A DNA stretch of 45,738 nucleotides, taken from positions 1-45,738 of the forward strand of contig JACRCC010000087.1 in the NCBI GenBank assembly GCA_016234405.1, in the 5' to 3' direction. This document shows positions 31,290 to 39,400 of this stretch, one piece after another; position 1 is the first letter of the stretch, and each line of letters opens with the position of its first letter. The notes under the pieces were generated by a model. It saw only the letters and a program-made list of their open reading frames with translations, was not told the DNA's origin and made no database searches. This DNA is from Deltaproteobacteria bacterium. Lineage in GTDB: Bacteria; Desulfobacterota; GWC2-55-46. A program made the position numbers and the translations under genes.

Positions 31290-32500
31290 TGCACGTTAAG
31301 CGCGTGTTTCAAGACCCGTATGGCAAGAAGCGCCTCAGCGCCGTCAATCGGCTCATTTGGCCTGAAATCCCCTGACAGCTCGGTTTCCATCAGACCCCTT
31401 GTGGTCATGTTCATCGCGGCGTTGAACCATGCGGCTGAGGCATGGACGTCGGGGAATGGGGACTTGTCGTTCCCGATGAATTTGGTGGCTATTGCCTCGT
31501 CGCCGGTTATCTTGGCGAGCACGTCTTCGAGCGCGAAGGCGAGGTCTTTTCTCGAAACCGGGGCGTCGGGTTTGAAGAGATACGCCTTGGTCGTCTCGTC
31601 GTAGACCGGCTCAAGCCCCCTGATATTCCACTTCATGAGCGTGAGGATGTCGTCCTTGAAGGGGGTATTCATGGTGTCCGCGGGCGTGAATTCCGCCTTC
31701 ATCTTATCGGACGCGGACTTTGACGCGATGCGGCCCGCAAAGAGCTTGTCAATTTTAAGCTCCTCTATGAGGAGAGCGGACAACTCGCCCCTATTGACGG
31801 AATCCCTGAGCGCTATCTGTTTGCCCACGTCGCCGGCGGTTTTGCCCGCCATGGCCCTGAGTATTTTATCCACCCGCTTCCAGCCCTTTTCAGCCGGCGC
31901 GTTCCACTTGCTCGCGGCCTTTTCGGCCAAAACGTCGGAGAACATGTCGCGCGCCTTTTGGAGTTCGCGTGCGTCGAGATAGGCTATACCCATGTAGTAA
32001 ATGGCCGCCTCCCTGCCGTCGTAGTAGAGGAGTTTTTTGTCGTCCACCTTGATCTTCATCGCGTCTTTGTAATGACCCTGCGCCTCTGAAAGCCATTTGC
32101 CCCGTTTGAGGATGGTCTGCACCCTCATCTCGGCAACGTGAACGGAGAATTTGTCTTCATCCGTATCCGTCTTTTTGTCGGCTTGTTTGAGATGCTCGGC
32201 GGCCTTGTCCGCGTCCACCTTCTTGTAGCCAACGTCATTCTTAGAGACGGCCTTCAAAGCCTGCGCGATTGCCAGACCGCCGTGTGCCTGGCTGAATTCC
32301 TCATCGCAGTAAAGAGACCTCTCGAACTTTGCCGCCGCGTCATCCGCCTTATTGTCCGCCAAAAGCTCCATGCCCCTTACGTAGTGGTGAGGGGCGTTGT
32401 CCTCCGGGGCGGTGCACTTTGAGACAGGTTTTCCGCACCCAACGGCAAAGACGACCATCAGTGCAAGCAATGTCAGATATTTCAGCATGTCCTTTTTCAC
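31286..32500 (-). CDS. Lipoprotein with TPR-like and S-layer homology (SLH) domains
   Basis: 404 residues from a GTG at 32500, with AAGGAGG at good spacing. The signal peptide ends in the lipobox VGCG (Cys22). Helical TPR-like repeats occupy about 40-220. The C-terminal 175 residues hold three SLH-like motifs (DSVNRGELSALLIEELKI, PDAPVSRKDLAFALEDVL, and SPFPDVHASAAWFNAAMN with GDFRPNEPIDGAEALLAI). SLH domains bind cell-wall polymers, or in Gram-negatives link proteins to peptidoglycan or surface layers. In the operon it sits between CsgG-like and LPP20-like genes, so it could couple the secretion channel to the wall. Its stop is part of a repeat. Confidence 0.8.
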   Translation of the reverse strand: MKKDMLKYLTLLALMVVFAVGCGKPVSKCTAPEDNAPHHYVRGMELLADNKADDAAAKFERSLYCDEEFSQAHGGLAIAQALKAVSKNDVGYKKVDADKAAEHLKQADKKTDTDEDKFSVHVAEMRVQTILKRGKWLSEAQGHYKDAMKIKVDDKKLLYYDGREAAIYYMGIAYLDARELQKARDMFSDVLAEKAASKWNAPAEKGWKRVDKILRAMAGKTAGDVGKQIALRDSVNRGELSALLIEELKIDKLFAGRIASKSASDKMKAEFTPADTMNTPFKDDILTLMKWNIRGLEPVYDETTKAYLFKPDAPVSRKDLAFALEDVLAKITGDEAIATKFIGNDKSPFPDVHASAAWFNAAMNMTTRGLMETELSGDFRPNEPIDGAEALLAIRVLKHALNVQ

Positions 32501-32524
32501 GTTTTCCTCCTTCGTTAAGCCCCG

Positions 32525-33565
32525 TTATTTAACGGCCTTTATAATGTCTCCAGCCGCAAAACCCGCGCCCGACTTGATATTGGCCTCGGATATCTTGTCG
32601 CTCTGATGTTCTTTAAGCATCAGCTCCCCTATCTTTTTTTCGCGTTTGCCTATGACGCGGCCCGTGTCCGGGTCAACGAGGTCTTGTCCGGATCTAAAGA
32701 CGTCGAGAACCGCGCCCGGCGCCAGCCTGCTCCGGGTCCCGGCCCGAACCACGACCGTTGCCCCGTCCACCGCGAGCACTCGGCCCTTGAAGGGCAGGGC
32801 GTTGAGTTTTTCTATCATCCGGCTCATGGCCTTTGTCATGGCGTCGCGCAACGCCCCCTCGCGCAGGCTCATGTCGGCCGTGCTTTTCCCTCCCATGCCC
32901 AAGACCGTGCGGGTGCCTTTTTTGTATTCTCCCATGCCGGATTCGGCAACAAGGCTTTTTCCGGTTGCCACGTCCACGAGCGCGTAGTCCACCTGAACTC
33001 GCGCAATCGGGGTCTTGCTCTTCGTTACGAAATAGTCGGAGCCTTCTTCAAGTTCGGCATAAGACGTTATGGCGCCGGATATCCTGTAATCGGCGGACTC
33101 AAACCCCTCAGCGGCGGATTTTTTGCCGGTCTTTATTGCGCCCGTCTGCTGCAGACGGATGATGTCCTCCTGTTGGCGCATCTCCTCATCCGAAAGGAGG
33201 ATGGGTTCGAGTCCGGCCTGCTTTACGATGGTTCTCAATATTTCGGCAGCCGCCTCTCCGAGGTTTATCGCCTTGCTCGGGGTCTTGTTGGCGAATGTGA
33301 GGATGGCGACGTTGTACTCGGGTCCCCTGTAATTAAGCCCGTGCTCTTCGAGCCTCTTAGATTCTCCGGTGACGGTTATGTCTTCTTTCACCGCGCCCGT
33401 CGTGGTCGGCCCGCACGAAACAACGGCCGGGATTGACAAGAGCAGTGTGAGGGTCAAGCATGTCCCCGCGAGCTTGAAGCGGGGAAAGATAAAACCGGCC
33501 CCGCTTCTTATGTGTTTTCCGCCCCCCGCTTGAGACACGCGAGGGCAGGCTTTGCGCTTCAACAC
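32525..33565 (-). CDS. CsgG-family outer-membrane lipoprotein
   Basis: 346 residues as the frame stands from ATG 33565. The CsgG domain is clear (YNVAILTFANKTPSKAINLG, TIVKQAGLEPILLSDEEMRQQ, ADYRISGAITSYAELEEGSD, VDYALVDVATGKSLVAESG). The lipobox cysteine is in PAVVSCG (Cys52), unusually far from the start. CsgG proteins form outer-membrane export channels; curli-specific genes are absent. The C-terminal 100 residues add an FlgT-C-like domain (GRVLAVDGATVVVRAGTRSR, DPDTGRVIG). Residues about 27-34 come from a TCCCCGC...GCGGGGA palindrome, so the leader was extended by a repeat; no better start was found. Confidence 0.83.
   Translation of the reverse strand: MLKRKACPRVSQAGGGKHIRSGAGFIFPRFKLAGTCLTLTLLLSIPAVVSCGPTTTGAVKEDITVTGESKRLEEHGLNYRGPEYNVAILTFANKTPSKAINLGEAAAEILRTIVKQAGLEPILLSDEEMRQQEDIIRLQQTGAIKTGKKSAAEGFESADYRISGAITSYAELEEGSDYFVTKSKTPIARVQVDYALVDVATGKSLVAESGMGEYKKGTRTVLGMGGKSTADMSLREGALRDAMTKAMSRMIEKLNALPFKGRVLAVDGATVVVRAGTRSRLAPGAVLDVFRSGQDLVDPDTGRVIGKREKKIGELMLKEHQSDKISEANIKSGAGFAAGDIIKAVK
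33463..33485. repeat. TCCCCGC...GCGGGGA palindrome inside a coding start
   Basis: TCCCCGC (33463-33469) and GCGGGGA (33479-33485) lie within the first 35 codons of the CsgG-like gene. The unit resembles the one at 45369-45391. Confidence 0.6.
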
Positions 33566-33621
33566 GATTGTTTCCTCCGTTTTTTTATAATAAGGGCGCT
33601 CGGCTATCCGGTCTGCGCGCC

Positions 33622-34386
33622 TTACAGCGGCCCAGCCGGGAAACTCGACATTATAATATTGAGCATCTCATCGGACTCCATCCGCAGATAGACCCTGAAG
33701 GCCGTTGTAACGAGCTGCTCTCCCAAGGACAATATGGCCGCGTCTGCGGCTGATTTTTGATAGCGGCTTTGGGTCTTCTTCCAATCGTTGACCCCGGGGA
33801 TGTCCGCAAGCCCGGGTATAGTCTTGAATATATCCCCTCCGGCGTCCTTGTCAAGGGATTCTCCTAAGGCCTCCACCGCGGCCCCGCCCTTATTCCTGCC
33901 GCCCATGCTAACTGCGGCCCTTACGCCCTTTGCCCCTGTCCATACGGTTTTGCCGGTCTTCACGTCAACGAGCCTGAACGCGGCGCGGACTTTTTTTACG
34001 TTGTAGACAATCGTCGTCAGGGTCTCGAAGTTCAGGAGATACCCGTAGAGCACGGCGTCCACGCCGAGTTCCTCTCCGAGCTTTTCAGGCGTGGTGAGCT
34101 CAAGCTGGCTGCCAAGCGTTATGCCGAACTTGTCCCTTAAAGTTTCATCCACCTCTTTGAGGGGTTTTACGTTGTAATGGTAGTTCCTTAACCGCCCGTC
34201 AACGAGTTCTCTTATCACCTTCGGCCCGTCCACGTCGTTAGTGGCGTTGTAGAGCGGAAGCACCGCAATGGAGCGAACAGGGTTATACGGGTTCTTCGTA
34301 ACCTTTATCGCCGGAAGACCGCATGATGCCAAAAGAATTGCGGTCAGTATGAGCAGGACAGAAGACGAAAACTTTTTGAATGTCAT
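33622..34386 (-). CDS. GNA1162/DUF799-family lipoprotein
   Basis: 254 residues from the ATG at 34386; an in-frame start at 34425 would add residues from a GTAGGATGGGTG-type repeat. The lipobox is LLASCG (Cys23). The family core is plain: AIKVTKNPYNPVRSIAVLPL YNATNDVDGP, ELGVDAVLYGYLLNFET, YNVKKVRAAFRLVDVKTGKTVWTG. GNA1162-type lipoproteins are often encoded with CsgG-like lipoproteins and are thought to help outer-membrane transport. Here the CsgG-like gene follows within 60 bases on the same strand, fitting that pattern. Confidence 0.83.
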   Translation of the reverse strand: MTFKKFSSSVLLILTAILLASCGLPAIKVTKNPYNPVRSIAVLPLYNATNDVDGPKVIRELVDGRLRNYHYNVKPLKEVDETLRDKFGITLGSQLELTTPEKLGEELGVDAVLYGYLLNFETLTTIVYNVKKVRAAFRLVDVKTGKTVWTGAKGVRAAVSMGGRNKGGAAVEALGESLDKDAGGDIFKTIPGLADIPGVNDWKKTQSRYQKSAADAAILSLGEQLVTTAFRVYLRMESDEMLNIIMSSFPAGPL

Positions 34387-34404
34387 TATATGGAAAAAAC
34401 CGCA

Positions 34405-34462
34405 TTTTAGACGGGTGCGCTTCACCCATCCTACAACTCAGGCCTAAAGGCCTGAGTTACCG
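34405..34462. repeat. GGGTGCGCTTCACCC unit and CTCAGG palindrome at a gene end
   Basis: GACGGGTGCGCTTCACCCATCCTAC is followed by AACTCAGGCCTAAAGGCCTGAGTTAC (34433-34458). The stop codon of the FlgT-like gene (TAG, complement of 34444-34446) is part of this palindrome. Confidence 0.8.
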
Positions 34463-35655
34463 CTCGGACTCATTACCGCCTCGACCGTGTTTTGAGTCGC
34501 GCTGATGACCTTCACCGGGGCGCCCGGAAGCCTTGAGATGTCGTCCGCGATGCCCTGGGCGGTTACCTTTGTTTCTATCTCAATCGTCGCCTCCGTCCCT
34601 TCCACCCTTCTCTGGTAGACTTTGGAAACGCCGCGCACCTGTCCTCGCAGGAGGTTTTTGAATTCAGTGAGCCTCTTGTAATCCGTAACGCCGGTGAGCC
34701 TTATGGTTACGGTGTTGCCCTTGCTCCATTTGGCTATTATCTGCGTGATGAGTTTGTCGGCAACGTCCTCAGAGGCGTGTTTTATTGCGTCGCTCGAACC
34801 CGTAACGTCGGATATGTGTCTTGCGGCCCCGTGCCCCGATGAAGACGCGAGCACGACCCCGTCGTCAACCCGAACCACGTCCGCCGTTATGTCGGCGTTG
34901 TAAGCGGCTACAGGGCTGCCCGGCGTCCGCGGGCCTTCCTTTGCAATGGCGCGTCCCTTTACGACTATCTCGGCGTTGAGCTTTCTGCCGATTTGTCTTG
35001 CGCCTTCGGCCGTGAGGTCTGCCACGCGAAAGGCGTTGGATACGGTTATCTTATCCTCGCTCCCCGATACGTCAACCACGTGAAAGCCTTTATTTATGAA
35101 TATCTCTTTTAACGAATTTTCGGCCGCGAGCATGGCCGTTACCTCTCCTGCGGCAACGTGCTTGTCCCACCAGAAGGTGAATTTTTTTTCTCCGATGGAT
35201 TGCTCGGCTATCATAAAGAGGACTCGCGGTTTTTCCACCCGCATCTGCAATATGCCGAGCACGTCAAGGTCGTTTTTGATGTCAACCGGAGAAACGACCG
35301 CCCGGACCGAGACCCGATACATGTTTTGCTCCTGACCTTCGGATGTGACCTTGTGCTCTTTTACGTAGCCCTGCGATTTTGTATAGACGTTGTCGTTCAA
35401 GACCTGATAGTTCTCGACCATCGTTTCCGAGGATATGAGTGTGCCCACGGCCTGCTCCACGGCCTTTCGGAGGGCGTCCGCTAAGGCCGCGTCCCGCGCG
35501 GTTGCGACGTTTCCGCCGCTTATTATCGAAACGCCGGACGCCTCGACCGTCTTGAGTTCGTCTTCGGCGGAGTGCGCCGGGGACGAGACGGCGATTAAAA
35601 CAAAGAGCGCCGGGACAAGTTTGAGAAAGACGAGTTTGATTTTTTCAATGGTCAT
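34444..35655 (-). CDS. Exported FlgT-like protein
   Basis: 403 residues. A signal peptide covers about 1-29 (FLKLVPALFVLIAVSSPAHSA). The N-terminal domain matches the FlgT N domain (VEASGVSIISGGNVATARDA, ALRKAVEQAVGTLISSETMV, NDNVYTKSQGYVKEHKV). A middle alpha/beta region (about 145-290) and a third region with LKNLLRGQVRGVSKVYQRRV follow. FlgT stabilises the flagellar H-ring in Vibrio; no flagellar genes are present, so a general envelope role with the CsgG-like and LPP20-like partners is more likely. The last few residues (NSGL) and the stop come from a palindromic repeat. It is the first gene of its operon. Confidence 0.77.
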   Translation of the reverse strand: MTIEKIKLVFLKLVPALFVLIAVSSPAHSAEDELKTVEASGVSIISGGNVATARDAALADALRKAVEQAVGTLISSETMVENYQVLNDNVYTKSQGYVKEHKVTSEGQEQNMYRVSVRAVVSPVDIKNDLDVLGILQMRVEKPRVLFMIAEQSIGEKKFTFWWDKHVAAGEVTAMLAAENSLKEIFINKGFHVVDVSGSEDKITVSNAFRVADLTAEGARQIGRKLNAEIVVKGRAIAKEGPRTPGSPVAAYNADITADVVRVDDGVVLASSSGHGAARHISDVTGSSDAIKHASEDVADKLITQIIAKWSKGNTVTIRLTGVTDYKRLTEFKNLLRGQVRGVSKVYQRRVEGTEATIEIETKVTAQGIADDISRLPGAPVKVISATQNTVEAVMSPSGNSGL

Positions 35656-35673
35656 ACGGGGAACCTTTTGCGC

Positions 35674-35721
35674 GTAGCTCAGACCTTTAGGTCTGATATT
35701 AGGGCTAAAGCCCTGAGCTAC
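35674..35721. repeat. GTAGCTCAG-type repeat upstream of the FlgT-like gene
   Basis: GTAGCTCAGACC...GGTCTGATATTAGGGCT...AGCCCTGAGCTAC in outline: a full unit with both inner palindromes. Confidence 0.9.
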
Positions 35722-35775
35722 TACTACGGACTTGAACGGTAATTGTCAGCAGGCAAACCAATGCAATCTGAAGTA

Positions 35776-35804
35776 TCTATACCACAGTTTTTTTTGTAAG
35801 TCTA
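35776..35804 (-). promoter_or_regulatory. Possible promoter of the exported-protein operon
   Basis: On the minus strand TAGACT (35804-35799), a 17-base spacer and TATAGA (35781-35776). The hexamers match four positions each, so it is moderate. It would start a transcript about 110 bases before the FlgT-like start, through a repeat. Confidence 0.4.
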
Positions 35805-35819
35805 CAGGATAAAGCAAGT

Positions 35820-35908
35820 TATCGGTTATCAGTTACCGGTTTACTGATACCCTCGTTCCCAAGCTCAGCCCCCGCACCTCTCGTTCCCAAGCTCAGCTTG
35901 GGAACGAG
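35820..35908. repeat. CGGTTATC motifs and CTCGTTCCCAAGCT palindromes
   Basis: ATCGGTTATCAGTTACCGGTTTAC-like tandem motifs precede a truncated CTCGTTCCCAAGCTCAG (35852-35868). A full palindrome follows, CTCGTTCCCAAGCT with AGCTTGGGAACGAG (35880-35908), a variant of the CGTTCCCACGCT family. Confidence 0.8.
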
Positions 35909-36107
35909 AACGAAAATTTCTAATCTTTCCTTAATCTTCAAAAATTTAAAGTGGTAATGCTAAAATTAGGATTCGAGAAGCAGATCCTTCGCGGAGTTTA
36001 CACTGAGCGAAGCGAACGCGCTAAGGACGCAACCTCTGGATTTATATAATGGAAGATTGTCCGGGATTGTTTCGCTTCTCGCGGATCGCTTATAAGGTGA
36101 TTAAAAC
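35909..36107. other. Intergenic stretch with degraded repeat pieces
   Basis: No gene is seen. CAGATCCTTCGCGGAG and GAGCGAAGCGAACGC (35990-36020) and the reverse-like TTCGCTTCTCGCGGATCGCT (36071-36090) look like halves of another dispersed palindromic family. The base composition is more AT-rich than in neighbouring genes. Confidence 0.4.
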
Positions 36108-36136
36108 TTGACACAGCGTCATTTTTTTACTATAAT
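36108..36136 (+). promoter_or_regulatory. Consensus sigma70 promoter
   Basis: TTGACA (36108-36113), a 17-base spacer and TATAAT (36131-36136): both hexamers perfect. It drives a leader of almost 290 bases before the 1909-residue surface protein and also a 29-codon frame just downstream. Confidence 0.85.
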
Positions 36137-36160
36137 AGCAAATAAGTTCACAACTTGACC

Positions 36161-36250
36161 ATGTCTGAGGAAAGAATCCAAATAGAAAATCAGAATAAAA
36201 TCAGAGCGTTAGTGTTTCCAGTATTTCTGGCACACCTATTGCTATCTTAA
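36161..36250 (+). CDS. Possible 29-residue peptide
   Basis: ATG 36161 to TAA 36248-36250. It has a charged N-terminal half (MSEERIQIENQNKIR) and a hydrophobic end (ALVFPVFLAHLLLS), which could be a small membrane peptide. It lies 25 bases after a perfect promoter, but has no good ribosome site and no known match. It might also be a decayed gene start. Confidence 0.25.
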   Translation: MSEERIQIENQNKIRALVFPVFLAHLLLS

Positions 36251-36311
36251 TTATTAGGGCTAAGTATAGCTTATAGGGATTGGTGTAGTCTGTAACCTGA
36301 GTTACAAAATG

Positions 36312-36397
36312 TTTATCGTTCCCACGCTCCATGCCGTAGCTCAGAGCCGTAGCTCAGACCTTTAGGTCTGATATCAGGGCTAAAGCCCTGAGCTACG
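36312..36397. repeat. CGTTCCCACGCT half unit joined to GTAGCTCAG units
   Basis: ATCGTTCCCACGCTCCAT (half palindrome) runs directly into GTAGCTCAGAGCC and a full GTAGCTCAGACC...CTGAGCTAC unit (36350-36397). Two repeat families are fused head to tail. Confidence 0.85.
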
Positions 36398-36429
36398 GGA
36401 AGAACGCTCCGGGAGGATTGGCATAGATT

Positions 36430-39400
36430 ATGAGGACACGCTTAAAAAACCTTCTTGCCCTCATCGTTCCCGCGCTCTCACGTGGGAACTACGCCGTATC
36501 GTCCGTCCCTTCATCCGTTGGCAATAATCCACCTCTTAATAACAAGAAACCGTCGGTTCTAACGACCGCGAGGCTGCGCATTGCGGTCGGGCTCACGGTA
36601 CTGGCAACGCTGCTTGGTATGCGCGCCTTTGTCTTTGCCGACAGCGTTGGCCAGGTGCAGACCACAAAGTATTTCACGCAGGACACCATTGACATGTTGG
36701 TGGCTCGCGCCGCGGCAGGAACCCCGGGGCTTCAGACCGGCGATAGCATCAGCTACATCATCCAGTTTACGCCCATCAACAACGGCTCGGATATCGGCGT
36801 TGCCGGATACATTACGGATTATATCCCTTCAGGAGTAGAGGTAATCGGCGCCTCGATTGTTGCGAAGGACGGCTCAGGCAACTTCTACGACGTAGCGCCG
36901 GGACTGCCGGGCGGCGCTTATTCGGGCTGGGGCACAAGGATGCCGACCTATCTCGCCCCGTTTGATACCGCTGCCTATGACGCCACAGGACGCTGCGCCG
37001 GCGCGGGCGCTCCAACTACGGTTACTTATGCGGCTTCAGGCAATTGGACTGTGCCGGCGGGCGTAACATCCGCCGCGGTGGAGGTATGGGGCGGCGGCGG
37101 CGGCGGCGGCGGAAGCACGGCAACCAATAACAGCGGCGGAGGCGGAGGCGGAGGCGGCAGTTATTCAAGCAGCACGGTTGCGGTAACGCCCGGGGCCGTT
37201 ATCCCGTATGTCGTTGGCGCTGCAGGCGCGGCAGGCACTGTAACGACGGCCGGCGGCGTTGGTGGAAATAGCTCTTTTAATGGAGCGGTAGTTACGGCAA
37301 ACGGCGGCGCAGGCGGCGGTATCCTTGCAGGCGGAAATGGCGCGGGCGGCGCAGGCGGGGCAGTAGGTATTGGAACTACAACATTTTCGGGCGGGTCCGG
37401 AGCCAACGGAAAGGGGGCCGCGGTTGGTTACGGCGGCGGCGGCGGCGGCGGAGCTGGGTCTACTTCCGCCGGAGGCGCCGGGTTGTTAGGGGCCGGCGGG
37501 GCCGGCGGAGTGACAGGCGGCGGGGCCGGCGGCAGTGGGGCGTCTGCTACGGCCGGAGGCGCAGGCACTGCCCCGGGCGGCGGCGGCGCGGGGGGACATA
37601 GAACTACCGCAAGCAGGGCCGGCGGCGCGGGAAGCGTGGGCCGGGTTCAAATTACCTATACTGCGCCTTTATACAGCAACAACTGCAGAGGCCGGATGTC
37701 TGAAATATACGCGGACACCGGTATATTCTTCTCAACGGACTCGCGCACCTCGCAGTATCCAGCAATGCCCACGCGCATCACGCAGGGGGTGACAACCAAC
37801 GGCTATAATATCAACCCGTCCGGCGGCGCGGGCCTCAATACGCTTCTCAATCAGATGTCCGCCACCACCCATAACCTGTGGGACGCCGCCAATACCAATG
37901 CCTTTGGCACTGCAGCCTTGACCGCTACGGTTGCAAATGCCAATGGAGTGCAGGGCATCATCAGCTCCACCGGGACAGGGGCCACGCCGTACAACGCCGG
38001 TTCAGCCGTGGCAGGGCCGCAGTCCGGTTATCAATTGGACTACACGGCGCAGGTCGGGCCGTGGCAGCGTATCTATTACAATGGCTCGCGCATGGGCGAC
38101 AATACCGCGGGCCCGGCCACGGCCGCGGGCGTTACCGGCACCGTGGGCGGAGCTTATACGAGCGTGGGTTGGAATCTTTCTTCAAGCAATCCCTTGCCCT
38201 CGGGCACAAATGCCGTGCGCTGGGCCGTTGGCAACCTGACGGTGGGCACTATGAGTTACGTCAAGGTAACCATGCGCATAACCGGCGTGCCGCCGTCAAC
38301 GGGACTAATCAATTCATCCGAGGTCTTCGGCGGCGACGCGAGCACCTCCGGCGGCAGAGACAGCGCGTGGAAGTATCACGTCCCGAGCGTGGCTGACAAT
38401 AATTCAAATCTCTATGTGTTGAAGACCGTGAAGTGCGTGTATGACGCGCTTGGCGTTTGCAACTCATCGTCGGGCGTTTACATCCCGGCGGCCGCCAAGA
38501 TACGCTATAAAGTAACCTACCTGAATTCGGGCAACGCCAACCAGACTAACGTCATCCTCTCCGACACGCTGCCGTGTCAGACAGGGATAAGCCCGGTCAG
38601 CAACATTACCGTCATAAGCGGCTCGATATCCGCCACCATAAACCCAGCCGCGCCTGCAGGCGGCGTTTGTCCGGGCACACGGCAGACATTCAGCTTCAAC
38701 AACGGCGTGGGGGTAACGCTGCTGCCCGCGGCAGGCGGCTCAATCGAGTATGACGTGTTGACCAATGCCGTTGCAGGCAACACCGTTACCAACACTGCCA
38801 CCTTGACCAGCGCCGCGGTAAACCCGGGTGTAACCTCGAACATCAACTCCTATGTGCAATCTGTAGCGAACGCGAATCTGACCATCTCCAAGACGACAAG
38901 CACGCCAACGCGCGCCGCAGGCGAGACCGCCACTTACACGATAACCGTTACCAACGTCGGCTCGGCGGCTACCGTTACAAGCCTGAAGGTATACGACATA
39001 CTCCCGTCCATGGGCGGCGCCGCGAATTCCTTAACGCGATTCAATTATGTGCCTTTATCGAGCGCCTGCACCGGCAGCATTACCTGTGTAAACCCAAACC
39101 TCGCCGCAGTGCCGCCCCTCACTGGGACGGCCGTGCCGCCGACGTTGTCCAACTACACCACCTTGACCAACAGTGAACAGGTGCTCTGGAACTTCGGCGT
39201 CCAGACCCTTGCCGCGGGCGCGTCTTTTACCATCACCTACAACGCCACGGTGGGCGCGTCCGTTTCATCTTCCACAACGCCTTACTACAATAGCGCGGCG
39301 ACAACCTACGACGCCTATGATACGACATTTCTCGCTACCGACCGCACGGACACAACAAGCACGGCAGGCGTAACAGTAACGTCCCCTCTTTCCGTAACAA

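Noticed and set aside
37087-37650. Glycine-rich stretch as low-quality or repeat-expanded sequence
   Set aside because: The frame stays open and codons vary, with an ordered mix of Gly, Ala and Ser; it fits a glycine-rich domain of a surface protein.
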